Assembly (NCBI GenBank): GCA_964528575.1
Contig: CAZGTQ010000070.1
Span: 1-12,392, forward strand
Direction: 5' to 3'
DNA from: CAZGTQ01 sp964528575
Lineage (GTDB): Bacteria > Planctomycetota > UBA1135 > GCA-002686595
Length of the DNA: 12,392 nucleotides
The position numbers were made by a program, and so were the translations under genes. Numbering within the stretch: the first letter of the stretch is position 1; each line of letters begins with the position of its first letter. Shown here piece by piece: positions 1 through 8,300 of this stretch. The notes beneath the pieces are model-generated. The model was given only the letters and a program-made list of their open reading frames with translations, ran no database searches and was not told the origin of the DNA.

Positions 1-4
1 CGCC

Positions 5-1255
5 ATGCTCCACGACATCGTCTTCAGCGAACGAGCCCTCGAGCTCCAGGCCGTCGCGCGCGAGATCGCCGACAAGCACGTCCGCCCGCTCGCCGCCAAG
101 TACGACCGGGCGCAGGAGTACAACCACGAGGCCGCGCGAGCGGTCGCCGAGGCGGGCCTCTTCAAGACGTTCATCCCGACCCAGTACGGCGGCTATGGCG
201 CGGGGGTCCTCGCGCTCGCGCTCGTGACCGAGGAGCTCGCGAAGGCCGACTCCGGCTTCGGCGTCGCGTTCGCGGTCAACGCGCTCGGCTCCTTCCCGAT
301 CATCCTGGGCGGGACCGAGGAGCAGAAGCAGCGCTGGCTGCCGCAGGTCGCGAACGGCGAGAAATTCGTCGCGTTCTGCCTGTCGGAGAAGTTCGCGGGC
401 TCCGACGCGGGCGGGCTGTCGGTGACGGCGGAGCGCGACGGCGACGAGTACGTGATCCGCGGCGAGAAGAAGTGGACGACCAACGGCGGCGTCGCGGACA
501 TCTACACGGTGTTCTGCGTGACCGACGCGGAGTCGAAGTCGCGCCGGATCAGCGCTCTCGTCGTCGAGACGGGCATGCCGGGTTTCACCATCGGCAAGGT
601 CGAGGACAAGATGGGCATCCGCTGCGTGCCCGTCGTCGAGACGCTGTTCGACAACGTCCGGGTGCCCGCGGACCACCTGATCGGCGGCCGGCCCGGGATG
701 GGCTTCAAGCACGCGATGATGACGCTCGACGTCGCCCGGCCGGGCGTCGCGGCGCAAGCGGTGGGGGCGGCGCAGGGCGCGCTCGACCTCGCCAACGTCT
801 ACGCGAACCGCCGCCAGCAGTTCGGGAAGCCGATCTCGAGCTTCCAGATGGTCCAGCAGCTCCTCGCCGACATGGCGATGAAGACCGAGGCCGCGCGTTG
901 GCTCGTCTACGCCGCCGCCGCGGCCGCGGACTGCGCTCAGGCGCAGCCGGACGCGAAGATCAACGTGACGAAGCGCGCCGCGATGGCGAAGTGCTTCGCG
1001 ACCGACACCGCGATGTCGGTCGCCACCGACGCCGTCCAGGTCTTCGGCGGCTACGGCTTCATGGAGGACTACCCGATCGCGAAGTTCTTCCGCGACGCGA
1101 AGATCCTCCAGATCTACGAGGGCACGAACCAGATCCAGCGCCTCGTCATCGCCCGCAACCTCATCAAGGAGGCCGAGGCGCTCGCGCACCTGGGCGAGTT
1201 CATCCCGAACGAGGTCCAGCGCAGCTACCGGCCCGACGAGGTCCCCGCGGGCTGA
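5..1255 (+). CDS. Acyl-CoA dehydrogenase (short/medium-chain type)
   Basis: FAD flavoenzyme that oxidises an acyl-CoA to the trans-2-enoyl-CoA and passes electrons to ETF; cytoplasmic fatty-acid or branched-chain catabolism. The 416 residues cover the whole family fold: an N-terminal helical domain, the first signature around residues 125-144 (CLSEKFAGSDAGG), the flavin-contacting WTTNGG at 157-162, the RRQQFGKPISSFQ segment at 269-281, and the second signature around 346-364 (VFGGYGFMEDYPIAKFFRD). E372 in QIYEGTNQIQ sits where the catalytic base lies in butyryl- and medium-chain enzymes, so it should be active. About 20-25 residues at the C-terminus extend past the usual end of the family. 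The ATG is only four bases from the window edge, so an upstream start or ribosome site cannot be judged. It may be the last gene of an operon outside the window. Acyl chain specificity cannot be read from the sequence. Confidence 0.95.
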   Translation: MLHDIVFSERALELQAVAREIADKHVRPLAAKYDRAQEYNHEAARAVAEAGLFKTFIPTQYGGYGAGVLALALVTEELAKADSGFGVAFAVNALGSFPIILGGTEEQKQRWLPQVANGEKFVAFCLSEKFAGSDAGGLSVTAERDGDEYVIRGEKKWTTNGGVADIYTVFCVTDAESKSRRISALVVETGMPGFTIGKVEDKMGIRCVPVVETLFDNVRVPADHLIGGRPGMGFKHAMMTLDVARPGVAAQAVGAAQGALDLANVYANRRQQFGKPISSFQMVQQLLADMAMKTEAARWLVYAAAAAADCAQAQPDAKINVTKRAAMAKCFATDTAMSVATDAVQVFGGYGFMEDYPIAKFFRDAKILQIYEGTNQIQRLVIARNLIKEAEALAHLGEFIPNEVQRSYRPDEVPAG

Positions 1256-1263
1256 CCCCCGCC

Positions 1264-1313
1264 GAGCCGGCACGGCTGGCTCCCCTCCGCCGACGACGGT
1301 GCGGTCCCGCACC
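1264..1313 (+). terminator. Two consecutive GC-rich hairpins after the acyl-CoA dehydrogenase gene
   Basis: Nine bases after the stop codon, GAGCCGGC (1264-1271) pairs with GCTGGCTC (1275-1282) over a 3-base loop, with one G-U pair. GGTGCG (1298-1303) then pairs with CGCACC (1308-1313) over a 4-base loop. Neither is followed by a T run, so classic intrinsic termination is uncertain. Position and stability fit a 3' end or RNA-stabilising structure. Confidence 0.4.
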
Positions 1314-1401
1314 ACGGCTCCACCGGACCGGCGGGTCAGGGCTTCCTTCGGCGTATGCGTCGGCAGGCGCATCCGCGGCACAGGACGTGCACGAATCCGC
1401 A

Positions 1402-1432
1402 GCGGTCCCGGGGGCGAAACCTCCGGGACCGC
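1402..1432 (+). terminator. Strong 13-bp hairpin between the dehydrogenase and sigma factor genes
   Basis: The arm at 1402-1414 (GCGGTCCCGGGGG) pairs along its full length with 1420-1432 (CCTCCGGGACCGC), with one G-U pair, around the 5-base loop CGAAA. No T run follows. It could end transcription from the dehydrogenase side, or be a structural element in the sigma factor leader if the promoter lies further upstream. Confidence 0.5.
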
Positions 1433-1470
1433 GCCGCATCGAACCTGACGAGTCGGCGTTCGGTCGGCTT

Positions 1471-1539
1471 GCCATTCCCGCTCTTGGGAGTGGCTTGGGG
1501 AAGGAAACGTGTCTGGGACGTAAGAATCCCAGGAATGGC
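1471..1539 (+). promoter_or_regulatory. Possible switch-like RNA leader with mutually exclusive stems
   Basis: GCCATTCC at 1471-1478 can pair in two ways. One is locally with GGGAGTGGC (1486-1494), giving a 9-bp stem with one G-U pair and a 6-base loop. The other is with the perfect complement GGAATGGC (1532-1539), which encloses a small TGGGA/TCCCA hairpin (1514-1518 with 1527-1531). The pairings compete, as in attenuators and riboswitches. The segment lies about 120-190 bases before the sigma factor start. I do not recognise a known riboswitch class. Confidence 0.3.
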
Positions 1540-1600
1540 CGTCCGGGTGTCTCGACCGTGCGAATTCGCGCGTACGGGGAGGGCACCCATCCGGCTCGGA

Positions 1601-1629
1601 GGTTCCGCCGCCAGCGGTGGCAGGAAACC
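1601..1629 (+). promoter_or_regulatory. Hairpin just upstream of the sigma factor ribosome site
   Basis: GGTTCCGCCGCC (1601-1612) pairs with GGTGGCAGGAAACC (1616-1629) over a 3-base loop, with one G-U pair and small A bulges. It ends 17 bases before the Shine-Dalgarno at 1647-1651. It could affect access to the ribosome site, but no competing pairing with that site is evident. Confidence 0.25.
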
Positions 1630-1646
1630 CGGCGCCTGGTCGTGGC

Positions 1647-1651
1647 AGGAG
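1647..1651 (+). promoter_or_regulatory. Shine-Dalgarno that fixes the sigma factor start
   Basis: AGGAG lies 6 bases before the ATG at 1658. This selects that ATG over an upstream in-frame ATG at 1355, whose extra 101 residues look like translated leader with many Arg and no domain. Confidence 0.75.
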
Positions 1652-1657
1652 ACCAAA

Positions 1658-2812
1658 ATGGCACCCAAGCAAGTGAAACAAGAGGCGATCGACCGCCGCC
1701 TAGCAGGGGCGGCCGATGATCCGGAGCGCTTCGAGGCGCTCGCGGACGCGCTGATCGAGGAGCTCGATCGGAAGCGTCAGGACGTGGAGATCCGGCATCC
1801 GTCCCACTGGCGGGACGGCCGGCCGGCCGGCACGGCCCGGACGAGCTTCATCAACCAGTTCCGCGCGGACGTCGAGCGGATCACGATCCTCGACCGCGTC
1901 GAGGAAGGCCGGCTGGCCCGTCGCATCGAGCTCGCCCGCCTGCGCCTCGCGCGCGCCCGCAAGCGGGCCGGCGTCGAGGGCTCGGACGACCCGCTCGTCG
2001 GGCTCGGCATCCCGGCGGCGGACGATGCGATGTACGACGCTCCGCCCAGTGGCAAGCCCGGCTCCGAACAGGAGTTGGCGCGCCGGGCGATCGAGCTGCA
2101 CGCGCTGCGCGTCGAGATGGTCGAGCGCAACCTCTATCTGGTGTTGATCAACGTCGAGCGGTACGTGCACGGCGGGGTCAGCCGCGTCGACCTGATCCAG
2201 GAAGGCTCTCTCTCCCTGTTCCGCGCCGTCGACGGCTTCGACTGGCGGCGCGGGCTCCTCTTCCGCACGTACGCGGTCCACTGGCTCAACCAGGCGTTCC
2301 GCAACTACCTTTACAACTTCGGGCACACCGTGCGGGTGCCGGTCTATCTCCAAAAGGCTCTCAAGCACATCAATCAGGCTCAGATCCAGCTCGGCGACCC
2401 CCACGCGTCCGTGGTCGAGATCGCGGAGACGGCGGACCTGCCGGAGAACCTCGTCGCGACCGCGATGTCGGCCGCCCGGGCGAGCTTCTCGATCGACGGC
2501 GGGTCCGACGACGAGGGCAGCAGCCGGCTGCGCGACGTGCTCGTCGACGAAGACGAGGGGCCGTACAGCACGCGGCTGGAGTCTCTGACGCTCGAGGAAG
2601 GTTTGGAGAAAGCGCTGGGACGCCTCAGCGACCGTGAGGAGCTCGTCGTATCGCTTCGGTTCGGAATCGGTCAACCGCGCGAGCACACGCTCGCCGAGGT
2701 GGCCGAGCAACTCGGTGTCAGCGTCGAGCGGGTGCGCCAGATCCAGGTGCGCGCCCTCGCGAAGCTGAACACGCCGAACCTGCGCCGCGAGCTGGACCCG
2801 TGGCTGAATTGA
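1658..2812 (+). CDS. Sigma-70 family RNA polymerase sigma factor
   Basis: Directs RNA polymerase to promoters. In the 384-residue product, residues 62-100 resemble region 1.2, followed by a low-conservation insert (about 103-140). Region 2 spans about 150-225, with DLIQEGSLSLFRAVDGFD at 178-195 matching core-binding region 2.2. The usual FSTYAxWWIRQAI of region 2.3-2.4 reads FRTYAVHWLNQAF (202-214). Region 3 follows (about 225-300). Region 4 (312-384) has a clear helix-turn-helix, LAEVAEQLGVSVERVRQIQ (345-363). Having regions 1.2, 2, 3 and 4, it is of the RpoD/RpoS/RpoH-like class rather than an ECF factor. The altered promoter-melting region argues against it being the housekeeping factor, so I give no symbol. 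It appears to be a single-gene unit with a long structured leader and its own 3' hairpin. Confidence 0.92.
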   Translation: MAPKQVKQEAIDRRLAGAADDPERFEALADALIEELDRKRQDVEIRHPSHWRDGRPAGTARTSFINQFRADVERITILDRVEEGRLARRIELARLRLARARKRAGVEGSDDPLVGLGIPAADDAMYDAPPSGKPGSEQELARRAIELHALRVEMVERNLYLVLINVERYVHGGVSRVDLIQEGSLSLFRAVDGFDWRRGLLFRTYAVHWLNQAFRNYLYNFGHTVRVPVYLQKALKHINQAQIQLGDPHASVVEIAETADLPENLVATAMSAARASFSIDGGSDDEGSSRLRDVLVDEDEGPYSTRLESLTLEEGLEKALGRLSDREELVVSLRFGIGQPREHTLAEVAEQLGVSVERVRQIQVRALAKLNTPNLRRELDPWLN

Positions 2813-2825
2813 GCCGTGGCTGAAT
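2798..2825 (+). repeat. 12-bp direct repeat across the sigma factor stop codon
   Basis: CCGTGGCTGAAT occurs at 2798-2809 and again at 2814-2825, a 16-base period. The first copy encodes the last residues of the sigma factor; the second lies just past its TGA. It looks like a small tandem duplication of the gene's end. Confidence 0.6.
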
Positions 2826-2890
2826 GGACTCGGGCGGGCCCGTCCTCGCACCGCTGCGGGCCGAGGGCCGAGCCCCGGCCACGGCCGACT

Positions 2891-2919
2891 CCGGCGGATC
2901 GCTCCGAGCGATCCGCCGG
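2891..2919 (+). terminator. Perfect 13-bp hairpin after the sigma factor gene
   Basis: CCGGCGGATCGCT (2891-2903) is exactly complementary to AGCGATCCGCCGG (2907-2919) around a 3-base loop. It lies 78 bases after the sigma factor stop and 90 before the next gene. The downstream bases (TGCACTTTA) hold only a short T stretch, so it is a probable but not textbook intrinsic terminator. Confidence 0.6.
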
Positions 2920-2973
2920 TGCACTTTACGGAGCTCGGGGCGCCCCAGGCGTGCGCCGCGCCGCGGACCCCGG

Positions 2974-3001
2974 TTACGCCGCGCGCTCCCCCGGGTACAT
3001 T
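2974..3001 (+). promoter_or_regulatory. Weak candidate promoter for the DUF1549/DUF1501/cytochrome operon
   Basis: TTACGC (2974-2979) and TACATT (2996-3001) are 16 bases apart and loosely resemble -35 and -10 boxes. Transcription would begin at about 3008-3010, at the ATG itself, making the message leaderless. That agrees with the lack of any Shine-Dalgarno before 3010. The box matches are partial. Confidence 0.2.
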
Positions 3002-3009
3002 CCACAGCC

Positions 3010-4146
3010 ATGGCAGGCATCGCGGCGCTGCTCCTGTGCACGCTCGTCGCGGGCGGCACTCCGCCCACGGACGACGGCGCCGGGGCCCGGGACGTCGAGC
3101 GCGACGACTTGCACACGTCCGCGCCGCCCGCGTACCAGCTCGACGCGCGCCTCTTGCGGGCGGCGTTCCTCGACTTGCTCGGCCGGCCGCCGTTCGCGGA
3201 CGAGCGCGAGCGCTGGAGCGGACGCGGCCTCGCCGAGCTGCTCGACGAAGTGCTCGGCGGCGAGGCGTACTGGGACGCGTGGGTCCGCGAGCAGCTCGAC
3301 TACTTCCTGCTGATCGACAACTTCCGGCCCGGGACCGAGCGCGTGGTCGCGCTGCCGAGCGAGCTCGCGGACGGCCGCATCGACGTGCGGGACGCGCTCC
3401 ACCGCATCGTGCTGTCGTCGTCGTTCGACCAGCGCAACCCGGGCGCGGACACGTTCGTCACGGTCGTGATGGAACAGCTCCTCGGGATCGTCGTGCAGGC
3501 CGATCCGCGCGAGCTCGCGATCGGCAAGGCGCTGTACGACGGCTCGCCCGGGACGTTCCTCGGCAAGCGCGGCGAGTCGCAGGCCGACGTCGTGCGCATC
3601 GCGATCGAGGACGAGCGCTGCACCCGACTCGTGCTCGCGCGCGAGCACGAGCGCCTCCTGCGCGCGACGCCCGACCGGCGCGCGCTCGTCGAGCTCGCGC
3701 GCGACCTCGATCGCGGCAGCACGACGCTGCCCGCGATCGTGCGCGCCTGGATGCTCTCGCCCGCCTGGCTCGCTCGGCTCGAGCGCCCGCGGCCGCAGCC
3801 CAACCGCATGTTCGTGCGCTCGCTCCACGTCGACCTGCTCGACCGCCTGCCGGACGAGGACGAGGCGCGACGCATGCGCGGCGCGCTCGACGGGCTGTCC
3901 GACCCGAAGCCGCTGCGCTCGGTCCTCGCGCGGCTCCTGCTCGACTCCGGCCGCGCGCCGTTGCCCGAGAAGAGCGCGATCACGGACCCGACGCGCTGGA
4001 TCGGCCGCCTCTTCGAGCACTTCCTCGGTCGCGCGGCGACGCGCGAGGAGCTGCGCGAGTTCGTGCGCACGTTCGAGGAGCCCGACTGCCGGCCGTGGAC
4101 CGTCGTGTACGCCCTCGTCTCCTGTCCCGAGTACCACAGCTACTGA
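3010..4146 (+). CDS. Secreted compact DUF1549-like protein, first gene of the cytochrome operon
   Basis: Function unknown. The start at 3010 is chosen because MAGIAALLLCTLVAGG is a Sec-type signal peptide; an upstream in-frame ATG at 2824 would add an Arg-rich leader with no domain. The mature part opens with a DUF1549 (PSCyt2)-like motif, LLRAAFLDLLGRPPFADERE (48-67). A second, weaker copy, RSLHVDLLDRLPDEDEARRM, lies at 270-289. Each is followed by a tail of the form xxxLxSPxxxx (AWMLSPAWLARL 246-257; YALVSCPEYHSY 367-378), suggesting an internal duplication. At 378 residues it is much shorter than planctomycete PSCyt1-DUF1549-DUF1553 proteins and has no CXXCH heme motif. Eleven bases separate its stop from the DUF1501-like gene. 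Likely exported; the partnership with the next two products is inferred from the operon and from the usual DUF1549-DUF1501 pairing. Confidence 0.75.
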   Translation: MAGIAALLLCTLVAGGTPPTDDGAGARDVERDDLHTSAPPAYQLDARLLRAAFLDLLGRPPFADERERWSGRGLAELLDEVLGGEAYWDAWVREQLDYFLLIDNFRPGTERVVALPSELADGRIDVRDALHRIVLSSSFDQRNPGADTFVTVVMEQLLGIVVQADPRELAIGKALYDGSPGTFLGKRGESQADVVRIAIEDERCTRLVLAREHERLLRATPDRRALVELARDLDRGSTTLPAIVRAWMLSPAWLARLERPRPQPNRMFVRSLHVDLLDRLPDEDEARRMRGALDGLSDPKPLRSVLARLLLDSGRAPLPEKSAITDPTRWIGRLFEHFLGRAATREELREFVRTFEEPDCRPWTVVYALVSCPEYHSY

Positions 4147-4157
4147 GCGGGTGCCCC

Positions 4158-5333
4158 ATGCAACGCCACCTCGACCGTCGCGCTCTCCTGCGGACCGGCG
4201 CCCTCGCCGGCGGCGCGTTCCTCGCCGGCCGCCTCGGCCACGCCGCGCCGCTCACGCATCCGCTCGCACCGCCGCGCTCGCGCCCGTTCGCGGACCGCGC
4301 GACGAAACACCTCGTGCTCGTCGCCTTCGCCGGCGGCGTGCGCACCAAGGAGACGCTCGGCACGCCCGCGAACGTGCCGACGCTCGCGGCGCTGGCACAG
4401 GAGGGCGTCGTCTACCCGCGGACGCGCTCGGCCAACCTCGGCCACTTCGGCGCGGCGCTGTCGATCTTCACGGGGATCAGCGAGGCGCGGGGCATCCGCG
4501 AGAACGCGCGCGGTCCGGACCCGACGCTGTTCGAGTACTGCCGCAAGGAGCTCGACCTGCCGGCGAGCGAGGTGTGGATCAGCACGTCGGGCGGCGTGCA
4601 GCAGACGAACTACTCGTACGGCGTGCACCCGGACTACGGTCCGCGGTTCGGCGCGAACACCCTCGACGGCGACGGCATCTTCAACCGCGAGTTCAAGGCG
4701 ATCATCGACCAGTACGGCCGACCGCGCGAGCTGGGCGAGCGCGAGGACGAGCTCCTGCGGCGGCTGCGCGGCAGCCTCGGCGCGGACGGGAGCGGGCGGG
4801 CGGGCTCGGCCGACTCGGCGGCGCAAGTCGAGCGCTACATCCTCGAGGAGCTCACGCGCGGCACCGTCGACCTGCGCGGGGCGAACGCCGCCGACGCGAA
4901 GGCGCTGCGCGTCGCGCGCAACCTCTTGACGATCTTCCAGCCGGCGATCGTCGGCATCGTGCTGCAGGACGCGGACGTCGCTCACGGCTCGTACAACGCG
5001 TACTCCGAGGTCGTGCGCCAGAACGACGCGATGCTCGGCGAGCTGTGGAAGGCGATCCGCGAGAACCCCGCGCTCGCCGACACGACGTCGATCGTCGTGC
5101 TGCCCGAGTTCGGCCGCGACCGCGACCTGAACGCGCGCCGCGGCCTCGACCACGGCGACGGCTCGGACGACCTGAACTGGGTGTCGACCGTCTGCTGGGG
5201 CCCCGACTTCCGCAAGGGCCGCGTCGTGAACAAGGAGGTGCGCGCGATCGACGTCTGCCCGACGCTCTGCCAGCTCGTCGGCGCGAGCGCGCCCCACGCG
5301 AAGGGCCGCGCGCTGCCCGACCTGTACGCCTGA
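4158..5333 (+). CDS. Tat-exported DUF1501-like protein of the alkaline phosphatase superfamily
   Basis: The 391-residue product begins with a twin-arginine leader (RR at 7-8, then a hydrophobic ALAGGAFLAG stretch), so it is probably exported folded. The start at 4158 puts this leader at the N-terminus. The C-terminal half has the DUF1501 landmarks in order: an Asp-His element, DADVAHGS (271-278, in place of WDTH); PEFGR (316-320, in place of SEFGR); and GLDHG (329-333, in place of GRDHW). These are likely metal ligands of an alkaline-phosphatase/sulfatase-type fold. The N-terminal half keeps the fold pattern (PTLAALAQEGVVYPRTRS, then SIFTG), but the usual metal-binding Asp after the first strand is absent (LVLVAFAGGVR), and no Cys/Ser-x-Pro-x-Arg sulfatase signature is present. 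It may therefore be a divergent or non-catalytic member. Substrate is unknown. It ends two bases before the cytochrome start, implying coupled translation. DUF1501 genes usually accompany DUF1549 genes in planctomycetes. Confidence 0.8.
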   Translation: MQRHLDRRALLRTGALAGGAFLAGRLGHAAPLTHPLAPPRSRPFADRATKHLVLVAFAGGVRTKETLGTPANVPTLAALAQEGVVYPRTRSANLGHFGAALSIFTGISEARGIRENARGPDPTLFEYCRKELDLPASEVWISTSGGVQQTNYSYGVHPDYGPRFGANTLDGDGIFNREFKAIIDQYGRPRELGEREDELLRRLRGSLGADGSGRAGSADSAAQVERYILEELTRGTVDLRGANAADAKALRVARNLLTIFQPAIVGIVLQDADVAHGSYNAYSEVVRQNDAMLGELWKAIRENPALADTTSIVVLPEFGRDRDLNARRGLDHGDGSDDLNWVSTVCWGPDFRKGRVVNKEVRAIDVCPTLCQLVGASAPHAKGRALPDLYA

Positions 5334-5335
5334 CG

Positions 5336-8300
5336 ATGCTCCGCGCCGCCCGACTCGCGCGCGCCGGCGCCGCCGCCGCGGCGAGCGCGTTCTTCGCGGC
5401 CGCGCTCGCCGGCGCGGCGCGCCAGGACCCGGCCGCGAGCGGCTCCGGCGGCGGCGCAGGCTCGAACAGCTGCCTCGCTTGCCATGCGGGCATCGAGCCG
5501 ATGCACCCGGAGGCCGGCCTCTCGTGCGTCGATTGCCACGGCGGCGACGCGAGCACGACGAACGAGCTCCAGGCGCACGTCCAGCGCGTGAGCCGCGAGC
5601 CCGACGACGAGCGCGTCGCGCCGCTCGACGACGAGCTCGCGTGGCGCCGCTTCCAGAACCCGATGGACCTGCGCGTCGTCGACCGCACGTGCGGGACGTG
5701 CCACGAGCGCGAGGTGAAGAACCTCGCCGCGAGCCTGCACGGCACGACCGCCGGACACCTGTCCGACGGCTACTACGAGATGGGGCTGTCGAAGGAGCGC
5801 GGCTCGCGCTACTCGATCTTCCCCGTCCGCGACGCGCCGCGCGCGGGCGGCGCCGTGAGCTCGCTCGTCCAGGTGCCGGCGTACCGCGGCCGCGGCGAGG
5901 AGCGCGACCTCGCGACGCACTACGGCGATCTCGCGCGCAAGGAGTGCATGCAGTGCCACCTGTACTCCGAGGGACGCGCGACGCGGGGCCGCGTCGGCTT
6001 CGACGGCGACTACCGCGGGGAAGGCTGCGCGGCGTGCCACGTCGAGTACGCGCTCGACGGCCTCTCCGAATCGCGCGATCGCTCGGTCGCGCGCAACGAG
6101 CCCGGCCACCCGCGCGTGCACGCGATGACGGCGGCGCCGTCGACGCAGACGTGCACGACGTGCCACTACGGCGACGCGTCGATCGGGCTGCACTTCCGCG
6201 GGCTCTCGCAGCTCCCGCCGGGAGCGCCCGGCGGCCCGGACATCCCGGGGACGACCGACGTGCCGCTCAACCGGGTCTTCTACCTCGACGACCCGAGCAT
6301 GGTGCCGCCCGACGTCCACCACGAGCGCGGCATGCACTGCATCGACTGCCACACCGCGGCGGACGTGATGGGCGACGGCCGGCTGCACGGCCAGATGGAG
6401 CACGCTGTCGAGATCTCGTGCGAGATGTGCCACGGGACGTTCGACGCGCTCGCGACGTTGCGCACCGAGAGCGGGACCCCGCTCGAGCACGTGCGGCGCG
6501 AAGGCGAGCGGTTCGTGCTGACGAGCAAGGTGACGGGCGCGGAGCACGAGATCCCGCAGGCCGCGCGCGTCGTCGAGCGCGGCCATCGGGAGTTCCAGCC
6601 CGGTGCGCTCGAGGCGATGACGCCGCGGCACGCGAAGCTCGAGTGCTACACGTGCCACGCCGGCTGGAACGTGAACTTCCTCGGCTTCCATTTCTCGCGC
6701 AACGAGTCGCTGACGCAGATGGACCTGCTCACCGGCCGTCGCACGCCGGGCCAGGTGACGACGCAGGAGAAGGTCTTCGCGACGTGGAAGAGCTTCTACG
6801 CGGGCCTCAACGAGAAGGGCCGCGTCGCGCCGTACCTGACCGGCTTCTCGACGATGGGGAGCGTCTGGAACGAGGACGGCGAGCTGATCGTCGACCAGCA
6901 GATGCCCGTCACCGCGGCCGGGCTCTCCGGGCTGACGATGGTGCACCACCAGCTCCACTCGACGCGGCCGACGGCGCGCTCCTGCGTCGAGTGCCACCGC
7001 TCGTCGAGCACGTGGGGGATGGGCTCGCCGAACTTCCGGCTCGCGCGCCAGCTCGCGTTCGTCGCCGACCGCCGCGGCGTGGAGGTCGTCGCGCTCGAGC
7101 GCGCGAACCTCGCCGCGTCCGTCGCGCTCGGCAAGGTCGTGCTGCCCGACGTCGTCGACCTCGAGGTGCGCTCGGATCCGCTGCAGGGCCACGCGCAGCA
7201 CGTCTTCGCGACCGAGGGCGGCCGCGGGCTGCACGTGCTCGACGTGCGCGACCCGCGCGCGCCGCGGCGCGTCGGGTTCGTCGCGACGATCGAGCCGCGC
7301 GGCATGGACCTCGCGGGCGATCACCTGTACCTCGCCGACGGCATCGGCGGCCTGCGCGTCTTCGACGTGTCCGAGCCGAGCGAGCCGCGCCAGGTCGGGC
7401 ACGTGCCGACGTTCGACGCGCACGAGGTCGCGGTGCAGTGGCCGTGGGCGTACGTCGCCGACGGCGTGGGCGGGCTCGCGATCGTCGACGTGCGCGCGCC
7501 GATCGCGCCGAAGCTCGTCGCCGGGCTCGACGTCAACGGCGACTCGGAGCGGCCGAACGACGCGACGCACGTCGCGGCGCTGTTCCAGTACAGCCGGCCG
7601 ACGGCGGAGGGCGGGCGGCCGAGCGACGAGCGCACGCCCGCGCGCAACCTGTGCGTCGTGCTCGACCAGGAGGAGGGCGCGGTGATCGTCGACGTGACCG
7701 AGCCGACGCACCCGCGGATCCTCTACCCGCGCGACGAGCAGGGCGCGCGGACGCGCGGCGGCCGCGACCAGCGCTACCGCGGGCTCGCGCTCCTCTCGCA
7801 CGTCGACGTCGGCGAGGAGCAGGGCGGCACGCCGACGCGCGAGCGCGACTACGCGTACGTGCTCGCCGAGGTCGGCCAGCAGAACAACGCGACGCTGTTC
7901 GTGTTCGACGTGACCGATCCCGAGCGGCCCGTTCCGCGCGGCTCGGTCCGCACGGGCCAGAGCGCCGAGATGCTCGTGCCCGCCGCCGTCTACAACCCCC
8001 CCTTCCTGCGCCGCGCGATGCTCGTGCCGACCGAGGACGGGCTCTTCGTGAACGACGCGACGCTGTCGGCCGAGCCGGTGCAGGACGGCGTGCTCGCGTC
8101 GGTCCCGAACGCGTACGCGGTCGCGGTGGAGGAGCTCGCGCTCGACGAGATGCTCGACGCCGAGGGGCGTCGGCTCAAGGACACGAGCCACGACTCGCGC
8201 TGGCTGTATCGCGCCGAGATCGAGCGCGTGCTCGCCGTGTCGGGCGCGGAGCTCGGGACGATCGCGACGTTCGACCGGCCGCCGCCCATCCCGGGCGCGA

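Noticed and set aside
1500..1545. Cyclic-di-GMP (GEMM) riboswitch
   Set aside because: GGAAAC and GGGACG fragments recall GEMM, but the order, spacing and the rest of the consensus are missing.
1355..1657. N-terminal extension of the sigma factor from the ATG at 1355
   Set aside because: No domain, no ribosome site, and it covers the structured leader. AGGAG before 1658 fits far better.
1700..2851. 383-codon minus-strand frame opposite the sigma factor
   Set aside because: Antisense to a gene with clear sigma-70 regions; no recognisable domain.
4151..5335. Upstream extension of the cytochrome frame
   Set aside because: The extra 395 residues overlap the DUF1501-like gene in another frame and are Arg/Pro-rich. 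The signal peptide at 5336 marks the true start.
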